DNA of 64,000 bases from Phylloscopus collybita (taxonomy: Eukaryota > Chordata > Aves > Passeriformes > Phylloscopidae). Below are positions 25,113 to 38,625 of the stretch, in pieces (position 1 is the first letter of the stretch; each line of letters starts with the position of its first letter). The position numbers were made by a program, and so were the translations under genes. The DNA lies in assembly GCA_027886175.1 (NCBI GenBank), contig JAJNNQ010000009.1, positions 14,233,501-14,297,500 of the forward strand. The letters run 5' to 3'. The notes below the pieces were generated by a model. The model made no database searches, had not been told where the DNA came from, and was given only the letters and a program-made list of their open reading frames with translations.

Positions 25113-28100
25113 ATGAGCATTTTGCTATTACTTCCGAAGGTAAAACAAGAGGCTTTCCTTATGACAGACAGTGTTCTTCCATATTTAAATTGAGTCATGT
25201 TTTTGAACCAAACACTGTGTTGGTTTTGCTTGACAAAGTGCCTCTGTGAGGAGGGCACAAGCCATCCCATCTGTCTCAAACAGGCTCCTAGCAGAGCACA
25301 GTCGAGTCCCTTAGCCACAAATAGGGAGCCTCTAGACAAACATATTTAAGAAACATGGGATGATTGTTTAAATTTTTGTCTTTGTTTCTCTAACCAAGTC
25401 TACTTTAATTGGTATTCAAATAAATTATTTTTTCCCAAGTCAAGTCCTTTTTGCCCATGTAGCAAACTGTTAAGCAATTGTCCCTGTCTTTCTGCTAGAC
25501 CAGGAATACTTCTGTCTTATTTTCAACCCCTGGAAAACAGGAGTGACAGAGCTGCTGGGTGGGAGTTTGGTCTATGGCCAAGGGTATTGCACTACAAAAG
25601 CGTTTATTTTCCTGAAGATAAGTGCACTGTAATTCAGTTTTCCAGAAACTAGAATACAAGTGTACATATAATTCCTAATTTTCTGGTTTTCTGCATTTTT
25701 GCCTCTCAGTAAGAGAAATCCATCATAAAGCACATCGTTACTGTATTTTATGTCTTCTTCTAGAGTAGGAGCTCAGAAAGAGCTGAGCATGCCTTCATTG
25801 ACTTCACATTGAGTCATCCAGCTCTTAAAAATGTTTTCATCCTAGTCCTGTTTTTATTTGCTGCACTGCAGAGTTCATTTTCTGTGTGTAAACAGAATAT
25901 TCAATCTACCATTTTTGTTTACTATCTATCATTATTTTATTAACACTCTTTTTTTTAAAGAACCAAACTAGAAATAACAGAAAAAAAACCCCAAAACCCA
26001 AAAAGACAAAACTCTCTTCTGAGGATTGCAAACATCTGCGAGATGGTACAGCTATTTTCTGAAGAGCAATTAGTATCAATGACTCAGTATGGTCAGTGCA
26101 AGAAGATACCTTCCTTGTTTCTTAATTGCTGAAAGTCTTTAAAAGGCTTTCCCTTTCCACCTTTTTCATTACTATGACCACTACTAAATGTGATTACTTG
26201 AAATAAATACGTGGCTCCTCAGCAGCAGTTTTGAACAGTAGTGTAGGCGGATCCAGTGCCCGGTGCAGGCTCCATCCCCTGCCTGCCTTAGGCTGTGCAG
26301 AGGCACGTCCACCGTGCATCGCTCTCTGAAACCCCGCTTGGCTGCTTTCCCAGAGCGCCCTCCATTCACTTCTGAGTTCTGAATGGTTTTCAATTAATGT
26401 AACAAGACTAATTAACTGTATAAGAGTAGGGGTTTTCATTGCGTTACTGACAATGCATCTATTTAATAGTACCTTAGAAATTCAGTGCTTCTCATTCTAA
26501 AAGAAAAGTACACAAAGCCAGTGGGTTACTGGGGGTCAAAATAAGGAACATGAATTTCTTTCTTTGCCTCTGAACCTGAACAAAGTTACTAGAAAAAAAA
26601 GTAGTCTAATCAGAATGAGACACCTTTTTAGCTGGTTCTCCAACAATCATACCAGACAGCCTCTGCTGAAAGTGGTGTCATACAGCCTTGCTGTTTTAAT
26701 TCCATAGCTGAAGATTATCTCTGTACTTGTACTTAGCAATCAAGAATAAATGTTAAAAGTACCTATTATGTATGAAAACCCACTATCCCCTAAGATCTTT
26801 TTACTTGCAATGTAATATCTTTGTGATCATGTTTCAGGACCAGGCAGTGTTAATAAAAAGTTTCCTGTATCATTTTACCTAAACTCTGTTTTGGGGTAGC
26901 ACCCTGTATGTTCAGAGATCATTTAAGCCTCTGTCACTCAAGCCTTATGTTGAGGTTGTCTCCCAGTGTGCCAGTTAATGTCTCTCTTTATTGTGCTGGG
27001 GGGACACATCACTTGCAGCAAGAAAGTGAAGTGTGGTCTGGATTATATAAGCTGTTAAACACTATCAGATGGAAACAATATGATAACAATATATGGCATT
27101 GTAATGAGTATGTGATCCAATTCATGACTTCTTACTATCATTTATGCATGCTGCTGGGTTAGAAGAGACTTATTTTTATTATGACAGCAGATTGCTAATA
27201 AGTGAACTGAGCTTCAGTAATTTTTTTGTCTATTGTAAGAATGCTCATTATTTTTTTAATATGAAACTTGAATGAAGTAGTAAAAGAAGGAATGAGAAGA
27301 TGAAAGAAAACAGTAACACTTGTATGTTTCCTCTTATTGAATATTAAACCTCAACATCTCACAGGGACTCACTTAACCAAGAAGAAAATTTATTAATATG
27401 GAATAATATGTGTCTTTATAAAAATGTTAGTCTTAACTGTAGCACTAATGTGTTATACTACTATTTTATGGTGAAAGAATTCTACTTAATACCTGAGCAT
27501 TTTCAGTCTGCAAACCAAGAATGATACCCAAATTATAAGTATCCCCTACAGTCCAGACGTTTTAAGTGTGAGGAGGTAATTCTACCAGGAATCTGGACAC
27601 ATACAAGCTGTACAAGTCCTTCCTGTAGATTTTTTTGCTTTGGGTTTTGTTTTTTTCTCAGTTGAGCTGAATCTTAAATTTTGTGGTCAGCAGCTAAGAA
27701 GTAAAGTGTGGCAATGGTATTTTCAATTGTTTCGTTGTTATTAGGCAGTCTCCTCTTGACAGTTTTCTACTTTTCAAAAACAGCATTAGAAGTCACTAGG
27801 GAGTCACTTGAGCCTCTTAGAGGAGAGAGATGTCTTTGACTCTAATATAAAGCCAGGGCTATTCAGGATCTGATCTGAAGTTTATGAAATTAAATAGAAA
27901 TATTCCCTCAGATTTTACTGAGGTTTGAGTCAGACCTTTAAGTGGTGCTCTGTAATCCCATGTGTTTTTGTGGTATTTATCTGAAGGAAAAAGCCCTGAC
28001 TGTTTCTTGATGGGAATAATAGGTACAAAACAGGCACAAAACATTACTGTTCTGGTTCTCCTCTTTGTGCTGAAGTAAATATTCTGCAAGATCTAAGGCA

Positions 28101-28875
28101 ATGAAATGCTGAACAAAGAGAGGATCAGACATAGTTTAAGGACAATAAACTGTCCAATATCTACCAAAGGGCAGTACTCCTACTGATGATCAATAATCAG
28201 TCAAAGCCAATCAGTAAATCACCTATGAAGTGTAGCAAATAGCTCATTAGGAGCCACTTACTGAAACTGGTTATCTGATTAAAGACGTATATGTAATATA
28301 TTGTATATAGAACAAGGTTGTTAGCAATGCTTCTTTCACAAACAATACATAAAACCTTCAATTTCCTTTCAAAGAAACTCATAGAAAAAAACCTTACACT
28401 ATTCACTGCTGACCTATGTAATTGTTTTTTTTTTTGTTTTAGAAAATCAGTTAGACAAATATCAACAAATGTATTTTGCAATCTGTTACTATAAGTTAAA
28501 AAACATGGGCACAGGAGCCAAAAATTAGAAAAATAGTAACAGTAGATTTTCTATAGCTGCCTTCAAAAAAACAGCAAGCCATCAACAGCACAAGGGAATG
28601 ACAGTTTAGGGACAAGAATGGAAAATATGAACATAATAACAATAAATATTTATGCTCTTGTCTTTCTAAAACTATTCCATTTTCCATATCATTCTTGTCT
28701 ATATACTTGTTTTCTATCTTTCTCCCATTTGTATGTGACAAGAGCTGTACCTTTTTTCATATAAAAATAAAATCTTTCCAACTCTTACTTCAAATTTTGT
28801 TAAATTTCCCAAATCCTTATGATGTGAAATCCTGTAATTACCAAACTTGTTTTTAGGATATTTGATCTACTTAGT
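25113..28875. other. Non-coding stretch with one small CpG-bearing patch
   Basis: No gene is supported. Around 26217-26362 the sequence is distinctly richer in G, C and CpG than its surroundings. Two overlapping minus-strand frames there (69 and 81 codons) have no recognisable domain. A short A/C-rich run lies at about 25980-26010. The rest is AT-rich and not recognised. Confidence 0.45.
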
Positions 28876-29079
28876 TTCCTTCCTTCCTTCCTTCCTTCCT
28901 TCCTTCCTTCCTTCCTTCCTTCCTTCCTTCCTTCCTTCCTTCCTTCCTTCCTTCCTTCCTTCCTTCCTTCCTTCCCTCCTTCCCTCCTTCCCTCCTTCCC
29001 TCCTTCCCTCCTTCCCTCCTTCCCTCCTTCCTTCCCTCCTTCCTTCCCTCCTTCCTTCCCTCCTTCCTTCCTTCCTTCT
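28876..29079. repeat. (TTCC)n microsatellite, 204 bp, compound
   Basis: Pure TTCC runs from 28876 to 28975 (25 copies). It is followed by about seven copies of the eight-base unit CCCTCCTT and then about three copies of a twelve-base mixture of CCTTCC and CCTCC. The strand is pure pyrimidine throughout, so it is a candidate for triplex (H-DNA) formation. The 125-codon plus-strand frame across it, translating as FLPS repeats, is an artefact. Confidence 0.98.
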
Positions 29080-29236
29080 CTTTTTATACCCTCAAAGTAA
29101 TTTATATTTAAATTCTCAAATAATATATTTATTAAATAAATATTTAGAAAAAAATATGAAACAGCATGTGCTTCCTTACATGAAGCACAGTTTTTTTCTA
29201 GATCTCTCAGTAATGTGCATTTAGTTACACACTTCA
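29080..29236. other. AT-rich spacer between microsatellite and CR1
   Basis: Unrecognised AT-rich sequence of about 157 bases. Confidence 0.5.
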
Positions 29237-29433
29237 GAGAATCTTGGAGTCACAGAAGAGCAGAAATTGAAAAGGACTTCTGGAGGTCTAATGTAACTCC
29301 CTTCCTCAGAGCAGATTGCCTACTCTGAGGCCAGTCAAGTTTTGAATGTCTCCAAGGATGGAAACCCTACAGCCTTCTGGGCAACCTGTTCCCCTGTTCA
29401 ACCACCCTCATAGTAAAAATGTGTTTTCTTATA
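29237..29433 (-). mobile_element. Old CR1 LINE 3' UTR fragment
   Basis: Divergent but ordered CR1 3' landmarks are present in reverse-complement order. These are an AGTCACAGAAGAGCAGAAATTG-like terminus, AAGGACTTCTGGAGGTCTAATG, a TTGAATGTCTCCAAGGATGG block, then CTTCTGGGCAACCTGTTCC, and CAACCACCCTCATAGTAAAAA. It differs from the 24.75-kb copy in both subfamily and age. The 5' side fades near 29433. Confidence 0.85.
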
Positions 29434-32400
29434 TTCATCATTCATTATTTATCTTGCTTAGCTAAGACCTGCCTTACTTCAGTGTCCGCACAGCTTCCAA
29501 ACAAAGAAAGGCTGTTCAAGAGCAAGAGCAATAGAACAAATCTACTGAGAAGTTTCAGGACAGATGTACAGTAATAAAGATCAATGAAGGGTACTAGTAA
29601 AAAGTAGTCTTCTTAAACATAAAAAAATTTCTATATTTTAATAGAATTTAAACTCTCAAGTATTTAAGTATAGTATCAAATATTTCAGACTGAGAAAAAA
29701 CTCAAGATCAAGCCATTAGCTCACAAATCACATTATTTTTGTATTTAGTGTCTATTGCATGAAGTGTAGAGGAAATGCTGTACAAAGTATTTCTGGTTAT
29801 ATTCTTATTACAGCATTTCCATTATACTTACACAAAGATACTAACACATAAGTCTTACTGGTTGTTTTTGTTTGCTAACATTATGCCTCAATTGTTACCA
29901 TGCAACAAAACGTTAGAAAGGAAACATCCTTGCAAGTGACAGTTCATAATTCCGAATTCCTGTCCCAATAACAATTTCTTCTTTTCAGATTCCAGGTTTA
30001 CCCTGAAGATCTCTCTGACTTGAGAACTCATCCTTTCATCACATCATGATTTAAATCATACCCAGTCAAAGTTTTTTCACTTCATTTCCAGTGAGACTTT
30101 GCTTGGTTTATGTTTTGTTTTCTTTTGTTGGTTGAGAAGATAATTTGGAATTTTTTAACTCCAAATTCGAGAGGTTTGTATTCCATTTTAAACCCCCTCA
30201 CAGTCTTGCCTACTGACACAAACACATGAATGCTCTCAAAAGGGTTACTAAGGAAACCAGAAACTATGGTAACCTAGACTAGAAGCACTCTTATTTGTCC
30301 AAGGAGATGGAAAAGAAAATTCAGGCAATGCACACTGCAATCACACTGAAGGTCCTGATCTTTCTGTTTCTATTCAGCTGCTGCAGACCTTCTGTTTCTC
30401 ATATTTCCCTTCCAGCAAGACTATCAAACCAGGATTTGACTTAGTAAAAGGAAAGAAAAATCACTACAGTAATGTAGATGAGTGTAAATGGAGGTATTTA
30501 GGCAGTATTACTACACCAAACTAGTAATGTATTTAGTTTTTCCTTTTACCATTAGGTCAAAAATCCCTCTAATTTCAATCATCCTTCTGTTATTAACATA
30601 GCAGCTTGGTCAGCAGTGCACCACATTGCCTGCCTTTGCTCTGAGGGGCAAGGTGTTGTGTTAGCAATACTCTTCACAGAACCTCTTGTCAAAGTTGTCA
30701 CTCTGCAGATGCTTATATTCACTTTTAGTGCTGCTGTCGTAAATAGTCTCATGGAGTAAGAGCTACCGAGGGCTAGGAAATGCTCTATGATTGCTAAGTA
30801 ATGGTGCTTCATTAGAAGTGAAAGGAGCTCAAAAGCTCAGGGAATTGGTCTGGAGATATTTCATTTGTGCCTTGTAAAAACAATCCTTTTTTACTGCTGA
30901 ACTAAGCAAAAAATTCTCTAATTGTAGGGCATGCAACAAAATTTAGTAATGGATAATGGAAAAATAACAGATGTCATTATAAAGAGCTTAATCTTGACCA
31001 TGTTCAGTCCTTTAAAGTTTTGAGAAAAGTAAGTGCTGTTTATACTGCAGCATAAGCCCATTTATTTAGGAACAAGGAAATGCAAGTTGCCTAGGCTGAA
31101 TATATTTTTCTGTCTTTGCTAATGATCTGATTCAGTGAACTGACAGGATATTGAACAGCACAAACGCAGATTTACTGAAATTAGTGATATTATTCCCGTG
31201 AAGCGGTTTGAATCAGGCTTACAGGACTGGACCAGGATTGAACCCTGTGTTAGTAAAAAGTATAAATTCTGTCAGAAAAAATTGGCTACAATTGTTCAAC
31301 ATAAATGCTTAATGTATTGCTGCAAGAAATTGCTAGTCACAAGTATTTTTCTAAGTGAAGCATCCGGAGAAGAATGTGGCTTTCTTATTTTAACAAGAAC
31401 AGCAAGTAGATTTGTAAATGTTCATGCTCTTAATATATTTATAAAGAATGTCTGTCTATACCATACATCATGAAACAGACTAATTATGTTATTGATATAT
31501 TTTTTTTATGGCGTAGATGTGTTCATCAGTAGCAAACTGATGTTAATATGTGTTAATGTGTTAATATCACATGCAAAATGGTTGCTGAAAAACACCTGAG
31601 CAGAACTGTGACATTTTGTGCATGTGAGCTAGATGCATGTGAGCACAAGAGATGATGTGAAATCTCTCCCATTTAGCATATTCACTTCAGAGGTAGCCAG
31701 GATTTTGTTGCTATGAGAGAGGGAGGAAGCCAACCTGTGCTGGCTGAATGGTACACAGAGCTTTTTAGTCACACAAGCAAAAACACGAGAGCGAGGGGGG
31801 AAAAAAGTCTGATATTAATAGTTTAAAGGAGTTAATTAAATGGAGAAGTCTCATCATAAAATGGCACGAAGTCCTCTTTGCTATCTGCATGAGTTACGAC
31901 CTGAGGCTGGTAGTACATGTTTTGTTAGATTAGCAAATATTTACAAAGTAAACTATGATTTAGGCAACGTGAAATGCGTAAATTAAATATTAAAAACACA
32001 CCTGAAATTTTACTTCTATTATTTCCTAATTAATATTTGAATAGGAAGGTTGACCATATCAGATGTGAAACTATTTTCCATAATCACAATTTAGATGAAT
32101 GGTATTTTTCCTTTGACAAACACTTTGTTTTCAGAAAAAAAAAAAAATAAAAAGAAAAATGCTAATGTATATAGTGGCTAGGACAAATGATTTTTTGCTA
32201 TGTCTATTTGTATTACATATGGTATGCTAATAGGGATCATTTGAATCAACAGGATCACCCCTTTTGCATTCGCAGATTAAAACTCTTTTTTATACAACTA
32301 TGAGGTGCAGATTATAAAGTTATTGCTTGGTCTTTGGGCTGGAAGCACTACAGAAGCCCCACAGAAACATCACAAAATCCATGGGTTTTAATGGAAGTAC

Positions 32401-34250
32401 ATTAAAGTCAGAGAGCAGAAGGTGGAGAAAGAAAATTAAAAGGAGGGGCAATTCTCTCCTTCAGAATCCAAATATACCAAAGAAGGAAGGAAGTCTCTTT
32501 TGAGAGCACCAGAAGGTTAGAAAGCCTCCTTTGCCATGCAGCAAATCTGAGAGGCAGAGATATGAGGAATGGAAGCACAAGGGGAAATCAAGTGCCCTTT
32601 CCCTACCCGTTCACAAATCCACAGTCAAAGCTGTGCAAAAGTGACTAATGGTCTACTTGGTGACTTGTCAGGCTGGACTTACTTATCTGTCCTCTTCCCT
32701 GTAAGTGGCAGGGAAGAAACAAAGTACAGATACAGATACATGAGCTTCCTTATGTCTTCCTTCTTTACTGACCCCCTACACTGTCATACTCTTCATCTTC
32801 TGCAGCAGCATGACAGGACCTGCAGTTCTGGCATCAGTTTTTTTACTGATTATGACCAATGTTAACTAAACCTCCTGGTTCTGTTGTTCTTAGTGTTTAT
32901 CCTACCGTGCTTTTGCTCTGTCATATATAGTAGTTGTACTTCTCAGGGCAATTTGTTAGAGTAGATAATCAGAAAAACAGAGGGATCATAACTTATTGCT
33001 GGAGGCTTCCTTTTGTTGCCATGTGACTAACTCAGTACTGTAAACTTTCAGGGGCATTGGAGAATGATTACTTCTGGGGATACATTATATCTTGGACAGA
33101 AAGGCATTGCTCTTTTGAGCTAATACAGCCTATTATTATGGCATCACCATATTTTCACAAAACAATTTTGGCCCTATGAGCAGAAATAAATCCATGCCAG
33201 GAACCCCCCAAAAATGTTTGATTACTTGTTTTGACTGTGACAGTCCAGTTTAATTCCATGTTCTTTGATGTCTGATTGATTTATAACAATGTTTTAAACC
33301 AGGTCTATTCCCCAACTAATTGAATTAATTTAGGCAGCCCATTGCAGTTTTTCAATGCATGGATTTCATCTTCTAAATTTAGCCTTTTGATTTTCAATAT
33401 GAAACTCCAAACTAGGGGAAATAAAAACGGATGTTGAGGATGTTTACACCTTTTCTATTTCTAGCATACAGAAAATCTCCGCTCTTTCCTAACAAAAACT
33501 AGGAAGATTAAAAGCTCAGTTTGACTGTTTTAAGGACTTTTGATAACTATTGATATTCTTGTGTCCAAACATATTTTTCCTTTTAAATTCTCTGTTGGTT
33601 CTGGCCACAATTACAGACCGTGAGTCTACTGGCCAGTCAACTGTGGATAACTCCAATTTCTCCAACATCTAAAAATTTTACCTATTTTCAGGCAGATTAA
33701 TTCTTCTTGATATGCCTACTCTACAAAATAAAGCTTATCTGTTGAATTAGATTATCTCTTGAATATCTGCTGTCAGTGATTTAGTGGTCTGTGAGATTTG
33801 TTCTAGGAACACTCATTCTTCATCTGAGCCCAGGAATCCATCCCAGCTGGGTCAAGTCTGTGTCTGTTCCTGTAAGCAGAAAATATATGTAAGCAAGTCA
33901 GAGTGTTCAGCAGATCTGCTTGCCAAAGAATTCCATTTAATCAACTAGTGTGACTTTCTGTATGTCAAAGGCTGTTGTGTCACATACTTATCTCCCCTAT
34001 AATCCAAATATTTCAGTTAGTGAAAATCATTCCAAATGTCGGGAGACTAATCAGTGGCATGTTGGTTGTCCTGGCTGATCTGTTGCAAACAGCAACAGAA
34101 GTTTACACTTTCCAAATCTAGTGATAGAGATATAATCCTTTGAACTGAATACTTCATTCATACTTGGTGAGAAAGTGGGATGTACAGCAGCAAAGAGAGC
34201 TGATTGACCTCTCTAGGTAAACTTCTCTGTTGACCAATATCCTAAGTCCT
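29434..34250. other. AT-rich non-coding stretch with a possible conserved block
   Basis: No gene or recognised transposon. About 31780-32130 looks unusually complex for AT-rich DNA, with TTAATTAAAT, CCTAATTAAT and similar homeodomain-like cores, and might be a conserved non-coding element. An A run (13 A) lies at about 32137-32149. The frames at 31198-31473 (91 codons) and 32569-32865 (98 codons) have no recognisable domain. Confidence 0.45.
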
Positions 34251-34300
34251 AAAAAAAAAAAAAAAAAAAAAAACAAACCAAACAAAAAAACCCCCTCTCC
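34251..34300. repeat. 23-base A run followed by A/C-rich tail
   Basis: Twenty-three consecutive A from 34251 to 34273, followed by CAAACCAAACAAAAAAACCCCC. No AATAAA and no recognisable retrocopy body lies immediately upstream, so the origin is unknown. Confidence 0.92.
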
Positions 34301-37300
34301 TTCTTAAGGAACCCACTGAATCTCTGACGCATGAGTTTTGATAAATTAAATACTACATGAATGCTAGAACAGCATTACTGCTGTTCAGTCCTTTTTAAAA
34401 TTGTCTGGTGAGGATTTACCAGGGGCTAAAGTGACCCCAAACTCTCATTCAGGTCATTCTCCCTCCTGATTGTTTTCCTCACAAGTCCATGCACAATGCT
34501 TTGAGGGGCAGCCTGTACTGCAAACCCCTGCTCACACATTCCTGAAAATGGGAGCTATTGTACAGCTGGGCATGGGAGCCCTTCTGTGCCACGGGGTGAT
34601 TGGCACAATCCCTGAAATCCCTGATTCACCCTTTAGCTTGCTCATGTCTGACATTAGAAGAGTATCCTAGTCCTTAGAATAAACCTAGACTATCCCAGTG
34701 AGCTTTTCAGCTAGTTGCTGTGGGGATCTTGGATATAAGACATTCAGCTTTAACTGCAATCATTAATTTTAGCAATTCACATTCACATCTTTCTTTGTCA
34801 ACAGATGGTAAATTTTACTGCATCCTTAACATCATATGGGATGTAACATCTCCTTCTGCTTCATGATAAATACAGAATAGAAATAAATAGTGATGGTTTT
34901 GGCAAAACTACTTGTAACTTTAATATATGTATTTAGCAACAAACATAATAACGGACTTTGCTTTTTTTGCATTTTGGCCATTGTCAACTCTGGATTATTC
35001 TGGAAACTGTATCTAAGAAGTTCTAGGCTAGTGTAAAAATCTCAGTGTTGTGAATATTGTGAATCTGGCTGACAAGGAAAGTTTTTTCATAGTGACTTGG
35101 AACATACTTTGGGCTCTATAAATCTTGTTAAACTCCAAAGGTCAACACTGGCTTTTCCAGGTACGTTGGATGTCCTTCGACCATATTCCTGGGTAACTTA
35201 GGTGCTGGGCTTAAACCTGCTCACATCCTGCCATTCCCATGCTGCTGTGCCCGTCTAAAGCTCTCCTGGAACTGGGGTGCTTCAAAATGCAATCCTGAGG
35301 CACTGAGATTGTTCTCCAAGAGCAAATTAGGGCTGCTGAGTTTGCAGCCTTAGTCTTTGTATCACATGAAAGAAGTTGAATTGTTTCTGGATGGTGTTTC
35401 TGATGTTTTCCTGGGATTAGTGTATCTCTGTTTTGTTGTTTCTGAGATTAAGCCAGCAAGTAAGCAAGTTCTGCATCAATAGCAATAACAATTCACAATC
35501 TGTGTAAATGTCAGCTGACTGTGTGCTTAAATAAGTAGTTCCATGACCAGGGGAACTATAGAAGTCTGATTCGTTATGCATTTGTATCTTGCAGTTAATT
35601 GACATTTTAACCATATTTTATTAACCCACAGCATGAATCTCACCCTTCTTTGATATCAAATGACATAGATAGAATTTGTATAATAATTATCCCAATGTGA
35701 AGTACAGAAGTTTATAATTGTTGGTAATTCTCAGTACAAAGTCAGCCTTTTTCAACAGCTGCAATCTTTATTATGCTTACAAGGATCTATAATCAAAGGC
35801 TGAGAAAATGTCCAGAAAATGTGACAGCGAAACTAGTCTTTCTTGTTACCCACATCCTCATAGCAATAGAGTTTGGAATGGGAATTAAAAGAGTTTGCAG
35901 ATGGAGGAAAGCACACCATAATTAAGCTTAGATTTTGTTTCCCTGATTGCCTGGTGTGAGTGGAGAAGACATGCCATTTATTTATAAATCTAAATAACTA
36001 ATTGAAATAAAATAAGTCTGCCAGAGCAAGAAGCACAAGAACAAGATCATACAGTTTAATTGTGTGTTACGCTTGCCAAAGTCATGCTGTTTCTTTGAGA
36101 TGTAATTGATAGCTGGAATCAAGCAGGTGAAAACAAGCATGTGTGGGGCCTTCAACATACCTTCTATTAGGTCATTCAGTTTTTATTAAACATGTAAGAA
36201 GAAAACTGTGTGCAATGTCCATTTTTATTAAAAGAAAGATAGTAATTGACTTTACGTGAGATTATAATTTTTGGCATAAGCCAACAGGTGAAGAAAGAAT
36301 AAAAAGTCTGTATTGTCCCGCAAATAATGAACAAGTTCTTACCTCAGTATGAGCTCTCAGAGAGATGCCTTAAAATAGAGATGAGAAATAAAATTATAAT
36401 GAACATCAGTTTATTCTGTTTTTGTAGAAGATCTGTTAATAGAGTGTCTAAGTCTCCTTACACTTGTAGGTCAGTTTTACAGCCTGTGAAGTGACACCAA
36501 ACTTTTTTTCTTGCTTTTCTCTGGCTAAGAAGGAACATAGTTCTTGTGAGTTACTATTCTGCACAATTTTTGTTACTTAAGTTGTATTTAAAATTAATGA
36601 AAAATAACCATTGGATAGATGCAAGCTGTAATAGAGCTTCCTCAACTGTACTGAAAATGTATTTTAAAATATGGAACAACTATCTCCACCCCACAGATGT
36701 AAGGAAGGGACATTATCCAGCTAAAACCATATTTACCTCTTTTCTCAGTACAGATATTTTTCCCCTTAAAATTTCTTCAGCACTCCATAGAAGTAAATTC
36801 TCCCTCCATTAAGGAACAGAAATCATTAAAGCTGAGGTCAAAACCTGCCAAAGTCAATGCTTTTGAGAAGGATGTGGGACAATGTGTGGGATGATGTGGG
36901 ATTTTCAGTCCATCAAAATGATGAATTTTAATTTTCTCTTGGAAAACAACATGAAATATTTACAAACCTATGTCTTAAGTGAATGTCTTAATACTGCTCC
37001 CTTAAATTTTTTAATATAATATTTTTAAAAAATAACCATAATCCATATTCAGGCACCTGAAAAAATAAGCCCCTCTGTTACTGATCCAAGAAAATCATCT
37101 TGCTGCTATGTGGATTATTTCACATCCTTTATTTTGACACTGAATTTTAGTCATCCATGTCTAAAAGCTATGGTATCATAAGAGAACTTTTAGTAATAGA
37201 CATTTCTGAGAATGTGTACTGAGTTCAGCACACAACCTCTTTTCCTCTGCTTTCCACTTGAGTTACTGCTTAAATTCACATAAGCCACTGCTGTACCTCT

Positions 37301-38360
37301 AGCACAGTATAGAGAACTCCATGTAAGCACTAACAAATACAGGCACAAGAGGGAATCTATTAAAGACCATTTAATAAAAATGGAGAATATCTGACTATAA
37401 AGTGTGTAGGGGAAAAACTATAATGACTTATTAAAGCAAATGTAAGAGAATGTATGGAGCAAGAAACTCTAAGTACTCATAGAGGTTTTAAAATCAAATG
37501 CAGTAGCATGAACTCACCATGGAATAATAATATTTTGAACATTATCATAGTGGATAAACTTGACTGATCTTGAAGTTTAATAATTTGTCTTCTTTAAGGA
37601 AAGAATGATTCAAAAATCAGGATTTTGATTAAATCTAGAGAATTATCAGAAAATCTTCAGAGTTTTGATCTTTTATCAGATATGAGACTTATTTTCTTAG
37701 AAGCTTAGAAGCGTAGAAGCTCACCCTTTATCAATGATGCAATGCAGATAACAGGAATAGAGAAACAGTCTGAAATCCAAGAAAAGCAAAGGATAGAGAA
37801 AAATGAGCTTTAATCTTCAGCATAGAAAATGGTTACTAAAATAGGAATTACAGAAAAGCCATGTCTGCCAGTAAAAAGCTAATAGAAACTTAGTTTTTTC
37901 AAAATTGCATTGGGAGCAAAGGAGATTCTACTAATGGAATGAGCCATTATGAAATTGGAGATAGCTAAAATGAAGATAATATCTCAGGAAATGTTCAACA
38001 GCTATTCCTATCCCCTGTTTGAAAAGGCTGATGTATAGGAGTTACATAAGAATGAAGAATTTTCTAGCCTGCTCATAGAAAAAGAGCTGATACCACTGCA
38101 GTAACTGGAGTACAGAGTTTGAACAGAGCTGGCTAACATATCTGGTCTACTAGTGCTGAACTTATTAAACAGTTGAATATTAGGGATGTTCCATACAGTT
38201 GAAAACCAACCCCATTTGTATCAGTAATTCAAAAGGGTAAAAGATGTTCCAGTTGTCCTGAAAACAAAAGTGAAATAATGTGAAAAGTGCTATCTGATAA
38301 AACCATTGAAAAATAAGAATGTAATTTATCATCATTAATATGACTTAAAGGAAATAGATA
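34301..38360. other. Non-coding stretch, nothing firmly recognised
   Basis: 4 kb without a recognised gene or repeat. Two moderately GC-rich patches (about 34470-34670 and 35100-35350) contain short frames without domain signatures. The part next to 38360 may belong to the decayed CR1 that follows, but I cannot support an extension. Confidence 0.45.
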
Positions 38361-38625
38361 ATTTCAAATAGGCCTGACAGATATGAGGTCCTTGCCAATA
38401 GTGAATCATCATCACATGGTGAGTTTCCTACGGAGGTACTGCTCAGATTTGTATTAGGCTCAATGTTTTTTCAGCATTTAATCATTGATGTGAGGAAGCA
38501 AATATGAAATCTGAGATGATAAATTGTGCAGATGGGAATGTAAATAATCCTGAAGGTTTGATCATCGTTTAGAGAAATCTGAATTGCTTGATTAGCTGGA
38601 ACTATTCAAGGAATGGTCCTATTCA
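38361..38625 (+). mobile_element. Very old CR1-type LINE relic, reverse-transcriptase region
   Basis: Several CR1 ORF2 nucleotide landmarks occur in the right order on the plus strand. CAAATAGGCCTGACAG resembles the CAAATCATGCCTGACA motif. GGTACTGCTCAGATTTGTAT and the following AGGCTCAATG...TTCAGCATTTAATCATTGATG resemble the segment for PQGSVLGP-LFNIFIND. AAATTGTGCAGATGG at 38521 resembles the segment for KFADD, the catalytic region. GATTAGCTGGAACT and AAGGAATGG resemble the following helix region. The frame is destroyed by many substitutions and indels and about 150 bases between the first two landmarks are lost. It is much older than the other CR1 copies. Confidence 0.6.

Noticed and set aside
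24490..25339. Several frames of 64-135 codons on both strands
   Set aside because: They overlap the CR1 3' untranslated end and do not encode a CR1 protein.
28847..29224. 125-codon plus-strand frame made of FLPS repeats
   Set aside because: It is the translation of the TTCC microsatellite and has no existence as a gene.
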